A DNA stretch of 64,000 nucleotides from Crocinitomicaceae bacterium (GTDB lineage Bacteria > Bacteroidota > Bacteroidia > Flavobacteriales_D > Crocinitomicaceae). Both the position numbers and the translations under genes were made by a program. The stretch spans positions 248,001-312,000 of the forward strand of contig JADJYC010000002.1 of assembly GCA_016719925.1 (NCBI GenBank). The letters run 5' to 3'. The first letter of the stretch is position 1, and every line of letters begins with the position of its first letter. The notes under the pieces were generated by a model. The model saw only the letters and a list, made by a program, of their open reading frames with translations. It did not search any database and had not been told where the DNA came from. This document shows positions 22,201 through 32,022 of this stretch, piece after piece.

Positions 22201-25116
22201 GTTATCTGTGCCTACCGGTGTGGCATAAACAATATTTGCTCCGCATACATTCAGGTCATTGTTCTGGGTAATATCTGCCGGACATACGATCACAGGGTTT
22301 TCTGCATCGTCTACCGTTACATCAAAACTACATGTACTGGTATTTAAGCTTGCGTCGGTTACTTCATAGGTTACCGTTGTGGTTCCTGTCGGGAAAACGG
22401 TTCCTGATGCTTGTCCTGCTGTAAGTGCTGTTACCGGTGCAGGGCAGTTATCTGTGCCTACCGGTGCTGCATAAGTAATGGTTGCGCCGCATACGCCCGC
22501 ATCATTGTTCTGTGTGATATCTGCCGGGCATACAATCGCCGGATTTTCTGTGTCGTTGACTGTGACTGTAAATGAACAAGTGTTGGTGTTGGTACTTGCA
22601 TCGGTTACCGTGTATGTGACTGTGGTGGTTCCAATCGGGAATACAGTTCCTGATGCTTGTCCTGCCGTAAGTGCTGTTACCGGTGCAGGGCAGTTATCTG
22701 TGCCTACCGGTGTGGCATAGGTAATAGTTGCACCACATACTCCTGCGTCATTGTTCTGGGTAATGTTGGCAGGACATACTATCGCTGGATTTTGGGTGTC
22801 GTTTACCGTTACTGTAAATGAACAAGTGTTGGTGTTGGTACTTGCATCGGTTACCGTGTATGTGACTGTGGTGGTTCCAATCGGGAATACAGTTCCTGAT
22901 GCTTGTCCTGCCGTAAGTGCTGTTACCGGTGCAGGGCAGTTATCCGTTCCTACCGGTGTGGCATACGTGATATTCGCGCCGCACACATTTAAGTCATTTG
23001 CCTGGGTAATATTTGCAGGACATACTATCGCTGGATTTTGTGTGTCGTTTATCGTCACATCAAAACTGCAGGTTGCTGTGTTTGTACTTGCATCGGTGAC
23101 TTCATACGTTACCGTGGTGGTTCCGATCGGGAACACGGTGCCACTGGCTTGTCCTGCTGTTAATGTGGTAACTGATCCTGCGCAGTTATCTGTGCCTACC
23201 GGTGTGGCATAAACAATATTTGCTCCGCATACATTCAGGTCATTGTTCTGGGTAATATCTGCAGGACATACGATCACCGGATTTTCTGCATCGTCTACCG
23301 TTACATCAAAACTACATGTACTGGTATTTAAGCTTGCGTCGGTTACTTCATAGGTTACCGTTGTGGTTCCTGTCGGGAAAACGGTTCCTGATGCTTGTCC
23401 TGCTGTAAGTGCTGTTAACGGTGCAGGGCAGTTATCTGTGCCTACAGGTGCTGCATACGTAATTGTTGCGCCGCATACGCCCGCATCATTGTTCTGTGTG
23501 ATATCTGCCGGGCATACAATCGCCGGATTTTCTGTGTCGTTGACTGTGACTGTAAATGAACAAGTGTTGGTGTTGGTACTTGCATCGGTTACCGTGTATG
23601 TGACTGTGGTGGTTCCAATCGGGAATACAGTTCCTGATGCTTGTCCTGCCGTAAGTGCTGTTACCGGTGCAGGGCAGTTATCTGTGCCTACCGGTGTGGC
23701 ATAGGTAATAGTTGCACCACATACTCCTGCGTCATTGTTCTGGGTAATGTTGGCAGGACATACTATCGCTGGGTTTTCTGCATCGTTTACCGTTACTGTA
23801 AATGAACAGGTATTGGTATTGGTACTTGCGTCGGTGACTTCATAGGTTACCGTTGTGGTTCCTGTCGGGAAAACGGTTCCTGATGCTTGTCCTGCTGTGA
23901 GTGCAGTCACCGGTGCCGGGCAGTTGTCTGTGCCTACCGGCGTTGCATACGTAATAGTCGCACCGCATACTCCTGCGTCATTGTTCTGAGTAATGTTGGC
24001 AGGACATACGATTGCTGGGGCGTCAATATCATCAATGGTTACAATAAAACTACACGAAGTTGAATTGCCATGTACATCCGTTACTGTATAGGTATTCAAA
24101 GTAGCTCCGACCGGAAACAAAGTACCACTGGCCTGTCCCGCAGTTAAAGTTGTTACCGGAGCTACACAATTATCGGTACCAACAGGAGCAAGATAATTCA
24201 CAATAGCCCCACATAAAGTTGCATCATTATTTTGAGTGATATCAGCCGGGCAAGTTATCGCTGGCGGTACAATATCATCTGTAATTATATCAAATGTACA
24301 AGTGCTTATTGGGTTTGTTGTCACCGTTCCATCGTCTGCTGTCAATGTGATTATCTGATCAGCACTTATAACGGTACCGGGTAAAGGGCTTTGTGTTACG
24401 GTTACCAGAGGTGAACAATTGTCTGAAGTAGTTGCAAGCGCTGTGTAATCAAGTAATGTGTAATCACACAATGGTGTTAGGGTGACAAGCTGATCCGCCG
24501 GACAAGTTATCACCGGAGCGACAATGTCATCATTTGCTCCAATGGTTCTATATTGAAGCCTTAACCGCCAGGTGGTATTTGCTGCTCCATTGCAGCTTGG
24601 CAAACCAGGAATAGTTATAGTATAAAAACCTAATGTTGTAAATAAAGCTTGCGGGATTATAATTGAAGCAGCGGGTATATTGACAGTAGCAGTACCATAT
24701 GCATCATTAAGATTAGCCGGAAGAAGTCCATCTTTATCATAAGCCGACCAGACAAAAGTATAATTAGTAGGAAGATCAGCCGGACAATCATAAACTTGTG
24801 TAAAAAAAACATTATTGACTGCGGGAGGAATTGCATTGTAAGGAAAAGCAAGACCTGGCAGACAAGATGTATCAGCAAGTGAATACGTACCTGAGCCTGT
24901 GTTACCAGCCGGTACATCGGTGATTTGAAATTCCCACGTTGGGTCAGATGAACCTGGTCCAGCATCTAAATCAGCAACAGTAGTACGGACAATATTGGCA
25001 CGAAAAATTACAGTTACCTGAGATAACAGATTTGCATTCACAAAAAGTAAAAAAAGCACAAGAGATGCCTTAATTACTTTTGAGATGAAATTATTAAGTA
25101 AAGTAGCCGTTTTCAC
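10297..25116 (-). CDS. Giant HYR-repeat T9SS type B adhesin (about 4,940 residues), frame broken at three sites
   Basis: Start is GTG at 25116 (no in-frame ATG before the upstream stop), giving a signal peptide ending LLSQ. In order: about 200 residues of unknown N-terminal domain, one CPADQ-type module, about 48 HYR modules of 82 residues (IVCPANITQNND ... VTYEVTDAS ... CSFTVTVND), four more CPxDQ modules, one divergent HYR, three SprB-like repeats (TYVWSNSSTTEDL), and a type B CTD (DAFSPNGDGLNDYF ... GYIVINR). Each HYR module has four cysteines, probably disulfide bonded. Inserted bases near 17500-17504, 18066-18069 and 22051-22055 break the frame. Removing three leaves 14,817 bases, an exact codon multiple. 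Likely a surface adhesin exported by the T9SS with the next gene's product. Confidence 0.93.
13655..16610 (-). repeat. Second higher-order HYR repeat with a different module order
   Basis: Here the cycle is N-ANDLNV (with the GLDNCPGSTTILTV variant), N-ANDLNV, N-NNDAGV, D-NNDAGV. Copies begin near 16360, 15376 and 14393 (984-base steps), with a shortened, three-module step to 13655. The GLDNCPG variant is absent from the 17.9-23.8 kb array. Confidence 0.78.
17860..23765 (-). repeat. Higher-order repeat: six copies of a four-module, 984-bp unit
   Basis: The module order N-NNDAGV, D-NNDAGV, D-NNDLNV, N-ANDLNV recurs six times. The marker GTAATGTTGGCAGGACAT falls near 23744, 22760, 21776, 20790, 19808, 18824 and 17840, a spacing of about 984 bases. 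Copies are almost identical at the nucleotide level. Confidence 0.88.
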
Positions 25117-25418
25117 TTGGGTAGCTTGGACAACAAATGTAGCGCTAAATCGTTAAACTTTGTATGTTTAAAGACGTAGTTCAGCCTTCATACGATGCAT
25201 TAAAGATAATTTTATTCATTAATACTTGATAATCAAGCACATAACAAGATGCTTTGTATGCGAAAAATAAAACATCTTACTATTTCATAACATACAAACC
25301 GTGTTTTAATCATTTATAAGCTAATAAAAATGTGCTGCTTAGAGCCTACACCATGAAATAAAAAATTCAAAAAAAGTCTAATCAAACAAATCTGAATAAG
25401 CAGATTTTCAAAATGAAA
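25117..25418. other. AT-rich intergenic region upstream of the giant adhesin
   Basis: 302 bases with no supported gene. It lies downstream of the 25419-26345 lipoprotein gene and carries the presumed control region of the giant adhesin, including the -7 box at 25134-25141. I see no clear terminator or riboswitch. Confidence 0.5.
25134..25141 (-). promoter_or_regulatory. -7 box upstream of the giant adhesin
   Basis: TACATTTG on the minus strand fits TAnnTTTG and ends 17 bases before the GTG start, the same spacing as at pyk, the OmpA gene and the TapB-like gene in this window. No TTG at -33. Confidence 0.45.
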
Positions 25419-26345
25419 CTATCCAAAAGAACAATTCCCATCTTCACAATTGAATTGGAATTTTTCAGGATGTTGTTTTATTTCATCAAATTGATTTTGC
25501 AGCGCATTGCGCTCATCGTCCAGAAAATAATTCAATTTGAAAATCCTGTTGTACTCAGCAAGAACTTCCTCTACAGAATATTCATAACTGTGTCCACCGG
25601 AAAGAGAATCAAACAGGTTATCATGAATAACAGCAATGAGGTCTGAAAACAGGAAATGTTTTTTCTTGTAGTCCATCAGTTTTTTTACAACTTCCAAACA
25701 TGTATCATCACCTAATCTGTGCGAACCTCCATAATCCCAATACTGTTTGTCCCAAACCTTAAAATCAAATTGTCCTGCATAACCTAAATCTCCTTCTACA
25801 AAATGAAGCAAACTAAAAAAATCATCATCTGCTTTTCCTTTGGTCAGAACTGATTTTTCTTTCATATAAACAAGATCATAGTACATCTCAAACTCCGTAC
25901 ATTCAGCCTGACAACCAAAATAAACAGGGCCCAGCAGCCCATTAAAATCCGACAGCTCTCCCTGAATTCTAAAAACTTCATATTCGTTTTTTTCAATTAA
26001 ACCGAGCAGGTACTCTGTTTGCGGTTCTACTAATTCTTTTCTGATTTTTTCAAATAACGTAACTCCAATATGATATGATTTTTCCAACAAAGTATCCGTA
26101 TCAGCCAAATTAAAATCTGTAAGATAATTTTCAATTTCTTTAATTAAATCAGATGAGAAATAATCTGCTAATTCGTTCTTCAAAGAATCTGAAATAAAAA
26201 CAGCCGTATGAGAAGTAGAATCGACAACCTGAGCTTCATCTGCCACAAATTCTTTTTGCTCACCTTCAATTACATTTTGATTTTCACCACAGGAAAAAAG
26301 AATGAATATAAATGAAACAGAACAGATGAATTTCCAGAATTTCAT
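25419..26345 (-). CDS. Lipoprotein of unknown function
   Basis: 308 residues. The N-terminus is a lipoprotein signal (hydrophobic core then LFSCG, Cys near residue 19), followed by an acidic linker. The mature part is mostly helical and charged; cysteines occur in FGCQAECTEFE and in the C-terminal FNCEDGNCSFG, which may form disulfides. No known domain recognised. It starts 10 bases after metF on the same strand, so it is probably co-transcribed with it, though a functional link is not evident. Confidence 0.75.
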   Translation of the reverse strand: MKFWKFICSVSFIFILFSCGENQNVIEGEQKEFVADEAQVVDSTSHTAVFISDSLKNELADYFSSDLIKEIENYLTDFNLADTDTLLEKSYHIGVTLFEKIRKELVEPQTEYLLGLIEKNEYEVFRIQGELSDFNGLLGPVYFGCQAECTEFEMYYDLVYMKEKSVLTKGKADDDFFSLLHFVEGDLGYAGQFDFKVWDKQYWDYGGSHRLGDDTCLEVVKKLMDYKKKHFLFSDLIAVIHDNLFDSLSGGHSYEYSVEEVLAEYNRIFKLNYFLDDERNALQNQFDEIKQHPEKFQFNCEDGNCSFG

Positions 26346-26355
26346 AATCTAATTT

Positions 26356-27309
26356 TTAAAATACTTCTTTAGCAATTGCTTTGACAGATTCTGATTTACT
26401 CATGGTATAAAAATGAATACATGGAACACCGGCAGCCTTAAGTTCTTTTGCCTGTTGAATTCCCCACTCTACCCCAAGCTTATGAACATCTGCATTTGAT
26501 TTACATTGCATCAATTCATTTGCAAGCTGATCAGGAAAATCAATATGAAAAAATTTTGGCAGAAATGAAATGTGATTCAGATTCTGGATTGGTTTTATAC
26601 CGGGAATTATTGGAACATTAATTCCGTTTTCTTTACACTTTTCTACAAAGTCAAAATACTTTTTATTGTCAAAAAACATCTGTGTAACAATATAAGAAGC
26701 ACCCGCATCTACTTTTTCTTTCAGGTGCTGCATGTCGGATTTCAGATTCATTGCTTCAAAATGTTTTTCAGGATATCCTGCCACACCAATACAAAAATCA
26801 GTTGGTGCCAGATTTACATCATCCATCAGATATTTTCCTGAATTCATATCTACAACTTGATTCACCAGTTGTTTTGCAAACTGATGTCCGTCAGGATGAG
26901 GCCGGAAACCGGTCTCTGTTTTTATAGCATCACCGCGCAACGCAAGTACATTATCAATACCAAGAAACTGTAAATCTATCAGTGCGTTTTCTGTTTCTTC
27001 CTTGCTGAATCCACCACAAATCAAATGCGGAACTGTATCCACTTTATATTTATTGATCAATGCCGCACAAATACCAACGGTACCAGGTCGTTTGCGGATA
27101 CTCACTTTTTCCAGCAATCCGTTTTCACGGGTTTTGTAAACATACTCTTCACGATGATAAGTCACATTGATAAATTTGGGATTGAACTCCATCAGCGGGT
27201 CAATTCCGTCATAAATTGCCTGAATACTTGTCCCTTTCAGCGGAGGAAGAATTTCAAACGAAAAAAGCGTTTTACCATTTGCATTTTTAATGTGATCGAT
27301 GACTTTCAT
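26356..27309 (-). CDS. metF: Methylenetetrahydrofolate reductase
   Basis: 317 residues, normal for MetF. The enzyme reduces 5,10-methylene-THF to 5-methyl-THF with an FAD cofactor, supplying methyl groups for methionine synthesis. Visible family features: the N-terminal FSFEILPPLKG with the catalytic Glu, FINVTYHREE, the folate/FAD-contacting NVLALRGD, and DAGASYIVTQMFFDN near residue 210, all in the expected order. It is divergent from lepA and followed closely by a lipoprotein gene. Confidence 0.96.
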   Translation of the reverse strand: MKVIDHIKNANGKTLFSFEILPPLKGTSIQAIYDGIDPLMEFNPKFINVTYHREEYVYKTRENGLLEKVSIRKRPGTVGICAALINKYKVDTVPHLICGGFSKEETENALIDLQFLGIDNVLALRGDAIKTETGFRPHPDGHQFAKQLVNQVVDMNSGKYLMDDVNLAPTDFCIGVAGYPEKHFEAMNLKSDMQHLKEKVDAGASYIVTQMFFDNKKYFDFVEKCKENGINVPIIPGIKPIQNLNHISFLPKFFHIDFPDQLANELMQCKSNADVHKLGVEWGIQQAKELKAAGVPCIHFYTMSKSESVKAIAKEVF

Positions 27310-27343
27310 TGAGTATTATTTTTCTTTAAACTGAACAGGGCGG

Positions 27344-27351
27344 CAAATATA
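27344..27351 (-). promoter_or_regulatory. -7 box of metF
   Basis: TATATTTG on the minus strand fits TAnnTTTG and ends 34 bases before the metF ATG. No riboswitch-like fold is evident in the leader. Confidence 0.5.
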
Positions 27352-27558
27352 GGAAATTGTTGGTATTTAAAATTGGATCATAGCACATTACAATGCAACA
27401 AATACCGAAAAATTCAGCAAGAATTAAAAAATTCATTTCTCACTTTGATTCAACCACCGCTGAAAATCCTTATTCAAGTCCGGACAAGCCTTGCAAATGT
27501 CTTCAAAGGGACCAGCACTAAATCACAACAGTATAGCGTTAAATCCTAAAAAAGAGAT

Positions 27559-27566
27559 TAATTTTG
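27559..27566 (+). promoter_or_regulatory. Possible -7 box just upstream of lepA
   Basis: TAATTTTG fits TAnnTTTG but ends only four bases before the lepA ATG. If used, the transcript would be leaderless. It may be chance. Confidence 0.3.
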
Positions 27567-27570
27567 CCGC

Positions 27571-29361
27571 ATGGATCACATCAGGAATTTCTGCATAATT
27601 GCACATATTGACCACGGTAAAAGTACACTTGCTGACAGACTGCTTCAGACTACCAACACCATATCTGACAGAGAGATGCAGGCACAGGCCCTGGATGACA
27701 TGGACCTTGAGCGTGAACGCGGTATCACTATTAAAAGTCACGCCATTCAAATGGACTATACTTTCAATGGGAAGAAATATGTTCTTAATCTCATTGATAC
27801 TCCCGGTCACGTTGATTTTTCATACGAAGTTTCCAGATCCATTGCCGCCTGTGAAGGAGCATTGCTGATAGTTGACGCAGCACAGGGTATTCAGGCACAA
27901 ACTATTTCAAATCTTTATCTGGCATTAGAAAATGATCTGACCATCATTCCTATTCTGAATAAAATGGATTTGCCGGGCGCAATGCCTGAAGAAGTCACAG
28001 ATCAGATTGTAGATTTAATCGGATGCAGTCCAACTGAAATTATTCCAGCCAGCGGAAAAACCGGATTAGGAGTAGATAAAATTCTTGCTGCAATTATTGA
28101 AAGAATTCCGGCACCAAAGGGAGATGTGAACGCTCCGCTGAGAGCAATGATTTTTGATTCTGTCTTTAATTCTTTCAGAGGAATCATTGCATATTTCAGA
28201 ATTCTGGACGGTAAATTAAATAAAGGAGATCTGGTCAAATTTTTTGCTACCGAGAAACAATATTATGCTGATGAAGTAGGTATTTTAAGAATGGATCTTG
28301 AACCAAGAAAAACTGTTTCTGCCGGAGATGTTGGTTATATTATATCAGGAATTAAAGAAGCCAATGAAGTAAAAGTTGGTGATACAATTACAACTGTTGC
28401 AAATCCATGCTCAGATGCTATCAAAGGTTTTGAAGATGTTAAACCCATGGTGTTTGCAGGAGTTTATCCGGTAGATACTGAGGAATTTGAAGACCTGAGA
28501 GCATCACTTGAGAAACTCAAACTGAATGATGCATCACTTGTTTTTGAACCAGAATCTTCACAAGCTCTTGGTTTTGGATTCCGTTGCGGATTTCTTGGAA
28601 TGCTTCACATGGAAATTATTCAGGAGCGTCTCGAACGTGAATTTAAAATGACGGTTATTACAACAGTTCCAAACGTGTCATACAATGCCTACCTCACAAA
28701 AGATCTGGAAAAAATAGTTGTGAATAATCCATCCGAATTGCCTGATCCATCCAAGATTGAGTATATAGAAGAGCCGTATATCAAAGCTCAGATTATCACC
28801 AAATCAGATTATGTTGGTCAGGTAATGAATTTGTGCATTGAAAAGAGAGGTGAATTAAAAAATCAGGTGTATCTCACTCAGAGCAGAGTTGAAATTACTT
28901 TTGAAATGCCTTTGGGAGAAATCGTTTTTGATTTTTATGATAAATTGAAATCATGTTCAAAAGGATACGCTTCATTTGACTATTTTCCGATTGGGATGAA
29001 ACAATCTGATCTGATTAAACTGGATATTTTACTTAACAGTGAACAGGTGGATGCATTATCAGCACTGGTGCACAGAAGCAATGCATTTGATCTTGGGAAA
29101 AAAATCTGTTTGAAATTAAAAGAACTGATACCAAGACAACAATTTGAAATTCCAATTCAGGCTGCAATTGGTGCAAAAATAATTGCGCGTGAAACTGTAA
29201 AAGCACTCCGCAAAGATGTAACTGCAAAATGTTATGGAGGAGATATTTCACGTAAACGTAAACTCCTTGAAAAACAGAAAGAGGGTAAGAAAAGAATGCG
29301 TCAGGTAGGAAGTGTTGAAGTACCTCAGGAAGCATTTCTGGCTGTACTTAAACTGGATTGA
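27571..29361 (+). CDS. lepA: Elongation factor 4 (LepA)
   Basis: 596 residues, the normal length. EF4 is a ribosome-binding translational GTPase that helps ribosome assembly and translocation under ionic stress. GTPase motifs are complete: AHIDHGKSTLADRL (G1), RGITIKSH (G2), DTPGHVDF (G3), NKMDLPGA (G4). The EF4-specific C-terminal domain is present with GGDISRKRKLLEKQKEGKKR and ends in PQEAFLAVLKLD. Start at the ATG giving MDHIRNFCIIAHIDHGK, as expected for the family. Confidence 0.98.
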   Translation: MDHIRNFCIIAHIDHGKSTLADRLLQTTNTISDREMQAQALDDMDLERERGITIKSHAIQMDYTFNGKKYVLNLIDTPGHVDFSYEVSRSIAACEGALLIVDAAQGIQAQTISNLYLALENDLTIIPILNKMDLPGAMPEEVTDQIVDLIGCSPTEIIPASGKTGLGVDKILAAIIERIPAPKGDVNAPLRAMIFDSVFNSFRGIIAYFRILDGKLNKGDLVKFFATEKQYYADEVGILRMDLEPRKTVSAGDVGYIISGIKEANEVKVGDTITTVANPCSDAIKGFEDVKPMVFAGVYPVDTEEFEDLRASLEKLKLNDASLVFEPESSQALGFGFRCGFLGMLHMEIIQERLEREFKMTVITTVPNVSYNAYLTKDLEKIVVNNPSELPDPSKIEYIEEPYIKAQIITKSDYVGQVMNLCIEKRGELKNQVYLTQSRVEITFEMPLGEIVFDFYDKLKSCSKGYASFDYFPIGMKQSDLIKLDILLNSEQVDALSALVHRSNAFDLGKKICLKLKELIPRQQFEIPIQAAIGAKIIARETVKALRKDVTAKCYGGDISRKRKLLEKQKEGKKRMRQVGSVEVPQEAFLAVLKLD

Positions 29362-29421
29362 TCTTTTGCAAATTGTCTGAGTGATTTCAGTGTCAGTTCA
29401 GATACTTTCAATATAAACTGA

Positions 29422-29853
29422 ATGACAAAATATAAATTGTTTGATGATGATGAAATTCAGGAGTTTTATGACTTCGAACTAATCGGCATTTGTTCAGGCT
29501 TCAGTGATTACCGGTTGAGCTGGAACATCAATCAGTGTCTCCATATATCACTTGAAAAACAAGATGATTATTGCATCAGAACAAAAAAGAAAGGTGAAGA
29601 TGGTTTTCATTCTTTTTATCAGTTCACACATGAGTTTGATCTGACAGAATATTACCTCATCAAAAATGTTTCTTCATCTTTTAAACGACTGATACCGGAA
29701 CAAGATCAGATAGATTATTTTCTCTTGCTGAAAAATAATGTTGTACATGATCTTGAAGACATTCTTGAAAAATTAAAATCAAGTGAAGGCGTAGAAACAG
29801 CTTTTATTTTTGATCCGAATGAACTTAAGTCCAGATCCAATCTCTTATTCTGA
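29422..29853 (+). CDS. IPExxxVDY-family protein
   Basis: 143 residues. It contains LIPEQDQIDYFLLL near residue 95, a match to the IPExxxVDY motif that names this small Bacteroidota family (V is I here). The N-terminal half is acidic with several aromatic residues. Members are commonly encoded directly before pyruvate kinase, as here. The function is not known. It lies 60 bases after lepA and 117 bases before pyk. Confidence 0.85.
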   Translation: MTKYKLFDDDEIQEFYDFELIGICSGFSDYRLSWNINQCLHISLEKQDDYCIRTKKKGEDGFHSFYQFTHEFDLTEYYLIKNVSSSFKRLIPEQDQIDYFLLLKNNVVHDLEDILEKLKSSEGVETAFIFDPNELKSRSNLLF

Positions 29854-29945
29854 TCTCATCCTTTTTTTGATCAGATTTACTTTACACGGATTTTTAACAA
29901 CATTTTCATAATATCAGACTGCGTAAACAAGTTTACCAAATACGT

Positions 29946-29953
29946 TATCTTTG
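29946..29953 (+). promoter_or_regulatory. -7 box of pyk
   Basis: TATCTTTG fits TAnnTTTG and ends 17 bases before the pyk ATG. The -33 element is not obvious. Confidence 0.5.
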
Positions 29954-29970
29954 TTTAACACATATACAAA

Positions 29971-31388
29971 ATGAAAAAAACCAAAATAGTTGCAACAATG
30001 GGTCCGGCCTCTACAAATTCAAAAGAGGTTTTGAAAGAAATGATCATCCATGGCACCAATGTCTGCCGGTTAAATTTTTCGCACGGCAAACATGAGAATC
30101 ACCTCAGCACCATTCAAATGGTGAGAGAAATTAATTCAGAACTGGATGTGGATGTTTCATTGCTGGCAGATTTGCAGGGACCAAAAATCAGAATCGGAGA
30201 AGTTGAAAATAACGGAGTAGAATTAATTGACGGATCACAACTGATCATCACAACAAAGGAATGTATCGGAACTGCTTCTAAAGTTTATCTGACTTATAAG
30301 GAGTTTCCAAAAGATGTGGCGGTTGGTGACAGAGTGCTGATGGATGATGGTAAACTGCAGCTGGAAGTTACCGGAACAAATCGTGCTGATGAAGTAATAA
30401 CCAAAGTAATTAACGGCGGAATTCTAAGTTCAAAAAAAGGCGTAAATCTTCCCAATACAAAAATTTCACTTCCTTGTCTTACAGTTAAGGATCTTCGTGA
30501 TCTTGATTTTGCGCTGGATCATGATGTAGACTGGATCGGACTTTCATTTGTGCGTTCAGCAAAAGACATTGAAGATTTAAGAAAACTTATTACCAAAAAC
30601 AAAAGCACACAAAAATCATTGCAAAAATTGAAAAGCCTGAAGCAATTGATGACATTGATGCAATCATAAAAACAACAGATGCAATCATGATTGCGCGCGG
30701 AGATATGGGCGTAGAATTACCAGCCGAAAAGGTGCCGAATATTCAGAAAATGATTATCCGAAAAGCGCGCACATTTGGTAAACCAACTATAGTTGCAACC
30801 CAGATGATGGAAAGTATGATTCAGAATTTTTCACCTACCCGTGCTGAAGTAAATGACGTTGCAAATGCAGTTCTTGATGGCGCAGATGCTGTGATGCTTT
30901 CTGGTGAAACTTCTGTTGGAAAATATCCGGTTGAAGTAATCAAAACAATGTGCCGTATTGTTAAAGAAATTGAAAACAATGATGAGATTTATCACAAAGA
31001 AGAACTGCCTGCACGAAGTGAAGAACGTTTTATAACTGATTCAATCTGCTTCAATGCAACCCGGCTTGCACAAAGGGTAGAAGCAAAAGCAATTATTACC
31101 ATGACCTTTTCAGGATACACTGCATATAAGCTTTCATCACAACGCCCAAAGGGAGACATTTTTGTGTTTACTGAAAACAGAAAAATTCTCACTCAGTTAA
31201 ATCTTGTCTGGGGTGTGAAAGGATATTTTTATGATAAGATTGGAAGTACTGATCAGACTATAGTAGATTGCCAGCAGTTTTTAAAAGAAAAAAATCTTGT
31301 CAATAAAGGAGATTATGTAATCAATGTTGCGTCTGTTCCAATAGAAGAAAAAGGAAAATCAAACATGGTTAAGCTTAGTCAGATTTAA
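29971..31388 (+). CDS. pyk: Pyruvate kinase, frame broken at one A run
   Basis: Pyruvate kinase converts phosphoenolpyruvate and ADP to pyruvate and ATP. The first part has MKKTKIVATMGPAS, NFSHG and LLADLQGPKIRIG. The second has MIARGDMGVELPAEKVP and the downstream MLSGETSVGKYPVE. The frame slips at the A run 30611-30615; one more A gives KIIAKIEKPEAIDDIDAII, which carries the catalytic lysine segment KIEKPE. The corrected length of about 472 residues is normal. A central glycolytic enzyme broken only at a homopolymer is most simply a sequencing error. Confidence 0.95.
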
Positions 31389-31412
31389 TTTGAAAAAACT
31401 CAAGGGGTTCTT

Positions 31413-31787
31413 TCAAAGTATTACTCGTTTTGAATTTAATTTCAGCTCTCCAAAATTTACGATCAAAGCAAGGCGGTTTTCTGAAACCTTGAGATAATTC
31501 AGCGCCTGCGCTAAAAACTCTTCTGTTATTCCTGAAACTCCCTTTACTTCAAGAATTATTTTATCATAAACAACGAAATCTGCATAAAAACTATGCGGCA
31601 GTTTGATCCCCTTATAATTAACATCATATCGCTTTTCCCGTTCATATGGGATACCTGCTTTCTGAAACTCCAATTCAAGTGCATCTTTGTAAACAATCTC
31701 CAAAAATCCGGCGCCCAAATTATTGTGCACCTCCATACACTTTCCAATAATAATGAAACTTTCCTCCTTATATAAAATACTTACCAT
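31413..31787 (-). CDS. GxxExxY protein (PD-(D/E)XK superfamily), copy 1
   Basis: 124 residues. It has the family-naming motif GAGFLEIVY (G..E..Y) and the nuclease-like core FYADFVVYDKIILEVKG, in which Asp and the later E-V-K fit the D...ExK signature of PD-(D/E)XK proteins (PDDEXK_3 type). The function of the family has not been shown; a nuclease or DNA-binding role is inferred. It converges on pyk with a 24-base gap. Upstream lies a tandem repeat (31825-31936) with ATTCGTG words. A second copy of the family is at 47412-47753. Confidence 0.85.
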   Translation of the reverse strand: MVSILYKEESFIIIGKCMEVHNNLGAGFLEIVYKDALELEFQKAGIPYEREKRYDVNYKGIKLPHSFYADFVVYDKIILEVKGVSGITEEFLAQALNYLKVSENRLALIVNFGELKLNSKRVIL

Positions 31788-31824
31788 TGTTCAAAATTGC
31801 GAAAAAAAAAAGATAAGAAATTAT

Positions 31825-31936
31825 TTGCCACCAATGCACGAATAAAAATCTACCAGTTCAATAACATCCCACAAAATTTTGGTATTTACGAAAATTAAAG
31901 ATTGCCAACAATGCGCAAATAAAAATCTACCTGTTC
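31825..31936. repeat. Two-copy 77-base direct repeat upstream of GxxExxY copy 1
   Basis: A 35-base segment at 31825-31859 recurs at 31902-31936 with four differences (shared core AATAAAAATCTACC). Similarity continues weakly into the following CATCCC...CAAAA stretch and ends near 31970 at the word ATTCGTGGCAATT. No coding potential is evident. Confidence 0.75.
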
Positions 31937-32022
31937 CACTTCATCCCTCAAAAAATTCGTGTATTCGTGGCAATTAACGAGTGTCACTAATGCCTTAATT
32001 GAATATGTGAGAACAATAAAAA

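Larger units (their letters stand above)
12465..24275 (-). repeat. Tandem HYR-module array, 246-bp unit, about 48 copies
   Basis: Counting the CPA(N/D)ITQ(N/A)ND motif gives about 48 modules; the length agrees (about 11.8 kb at 246 bases each). Outer copies toward the C-terminal end (12.5-13.4 kb) are diverged and central copies are nearly identical. Four main module types are seen: N-NNDAGV, D-NNDAGV, D-NNDLNV and N-ANDLNV. Confidence 0.92.

Noticed and set aside
13163..23704. Dozens of 60-150-codon open frames on the plus strand across the HYR array (for example repeating VPIGNTVPDACPAV)
   Set aside because: The 246-base unit is a codon multiple, so an open antisense frame in one module repeats in all. 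They mirror the real minus-strand gene and have no starts or controls of their own.
12465..24275. CRISPR-like appearance of a long regular repeat array
   Set aside because: The unit is 246 bases with no short unique spacers, and it encodes an open HYR protein throughout.
27310..27570. Possible SAM riboswitch between metF and lepA
   Set aside because: I see no conserved stem or SAM-riboswitch core; only -7 boxes.
29849..29875. Terminator after the IPExxxVDY gene (TCTGATC ... GATCAGA)
   Set aside because: The stem is seven pairs with a 13-base loop and no following T run, so it is too weak to call.
30611..30690. Programmed frameshift in pyk
   Set aside because: Pyruvate kinase is not known to be frameshifted, and a missing A in a run matches errors at many other sites in the window.
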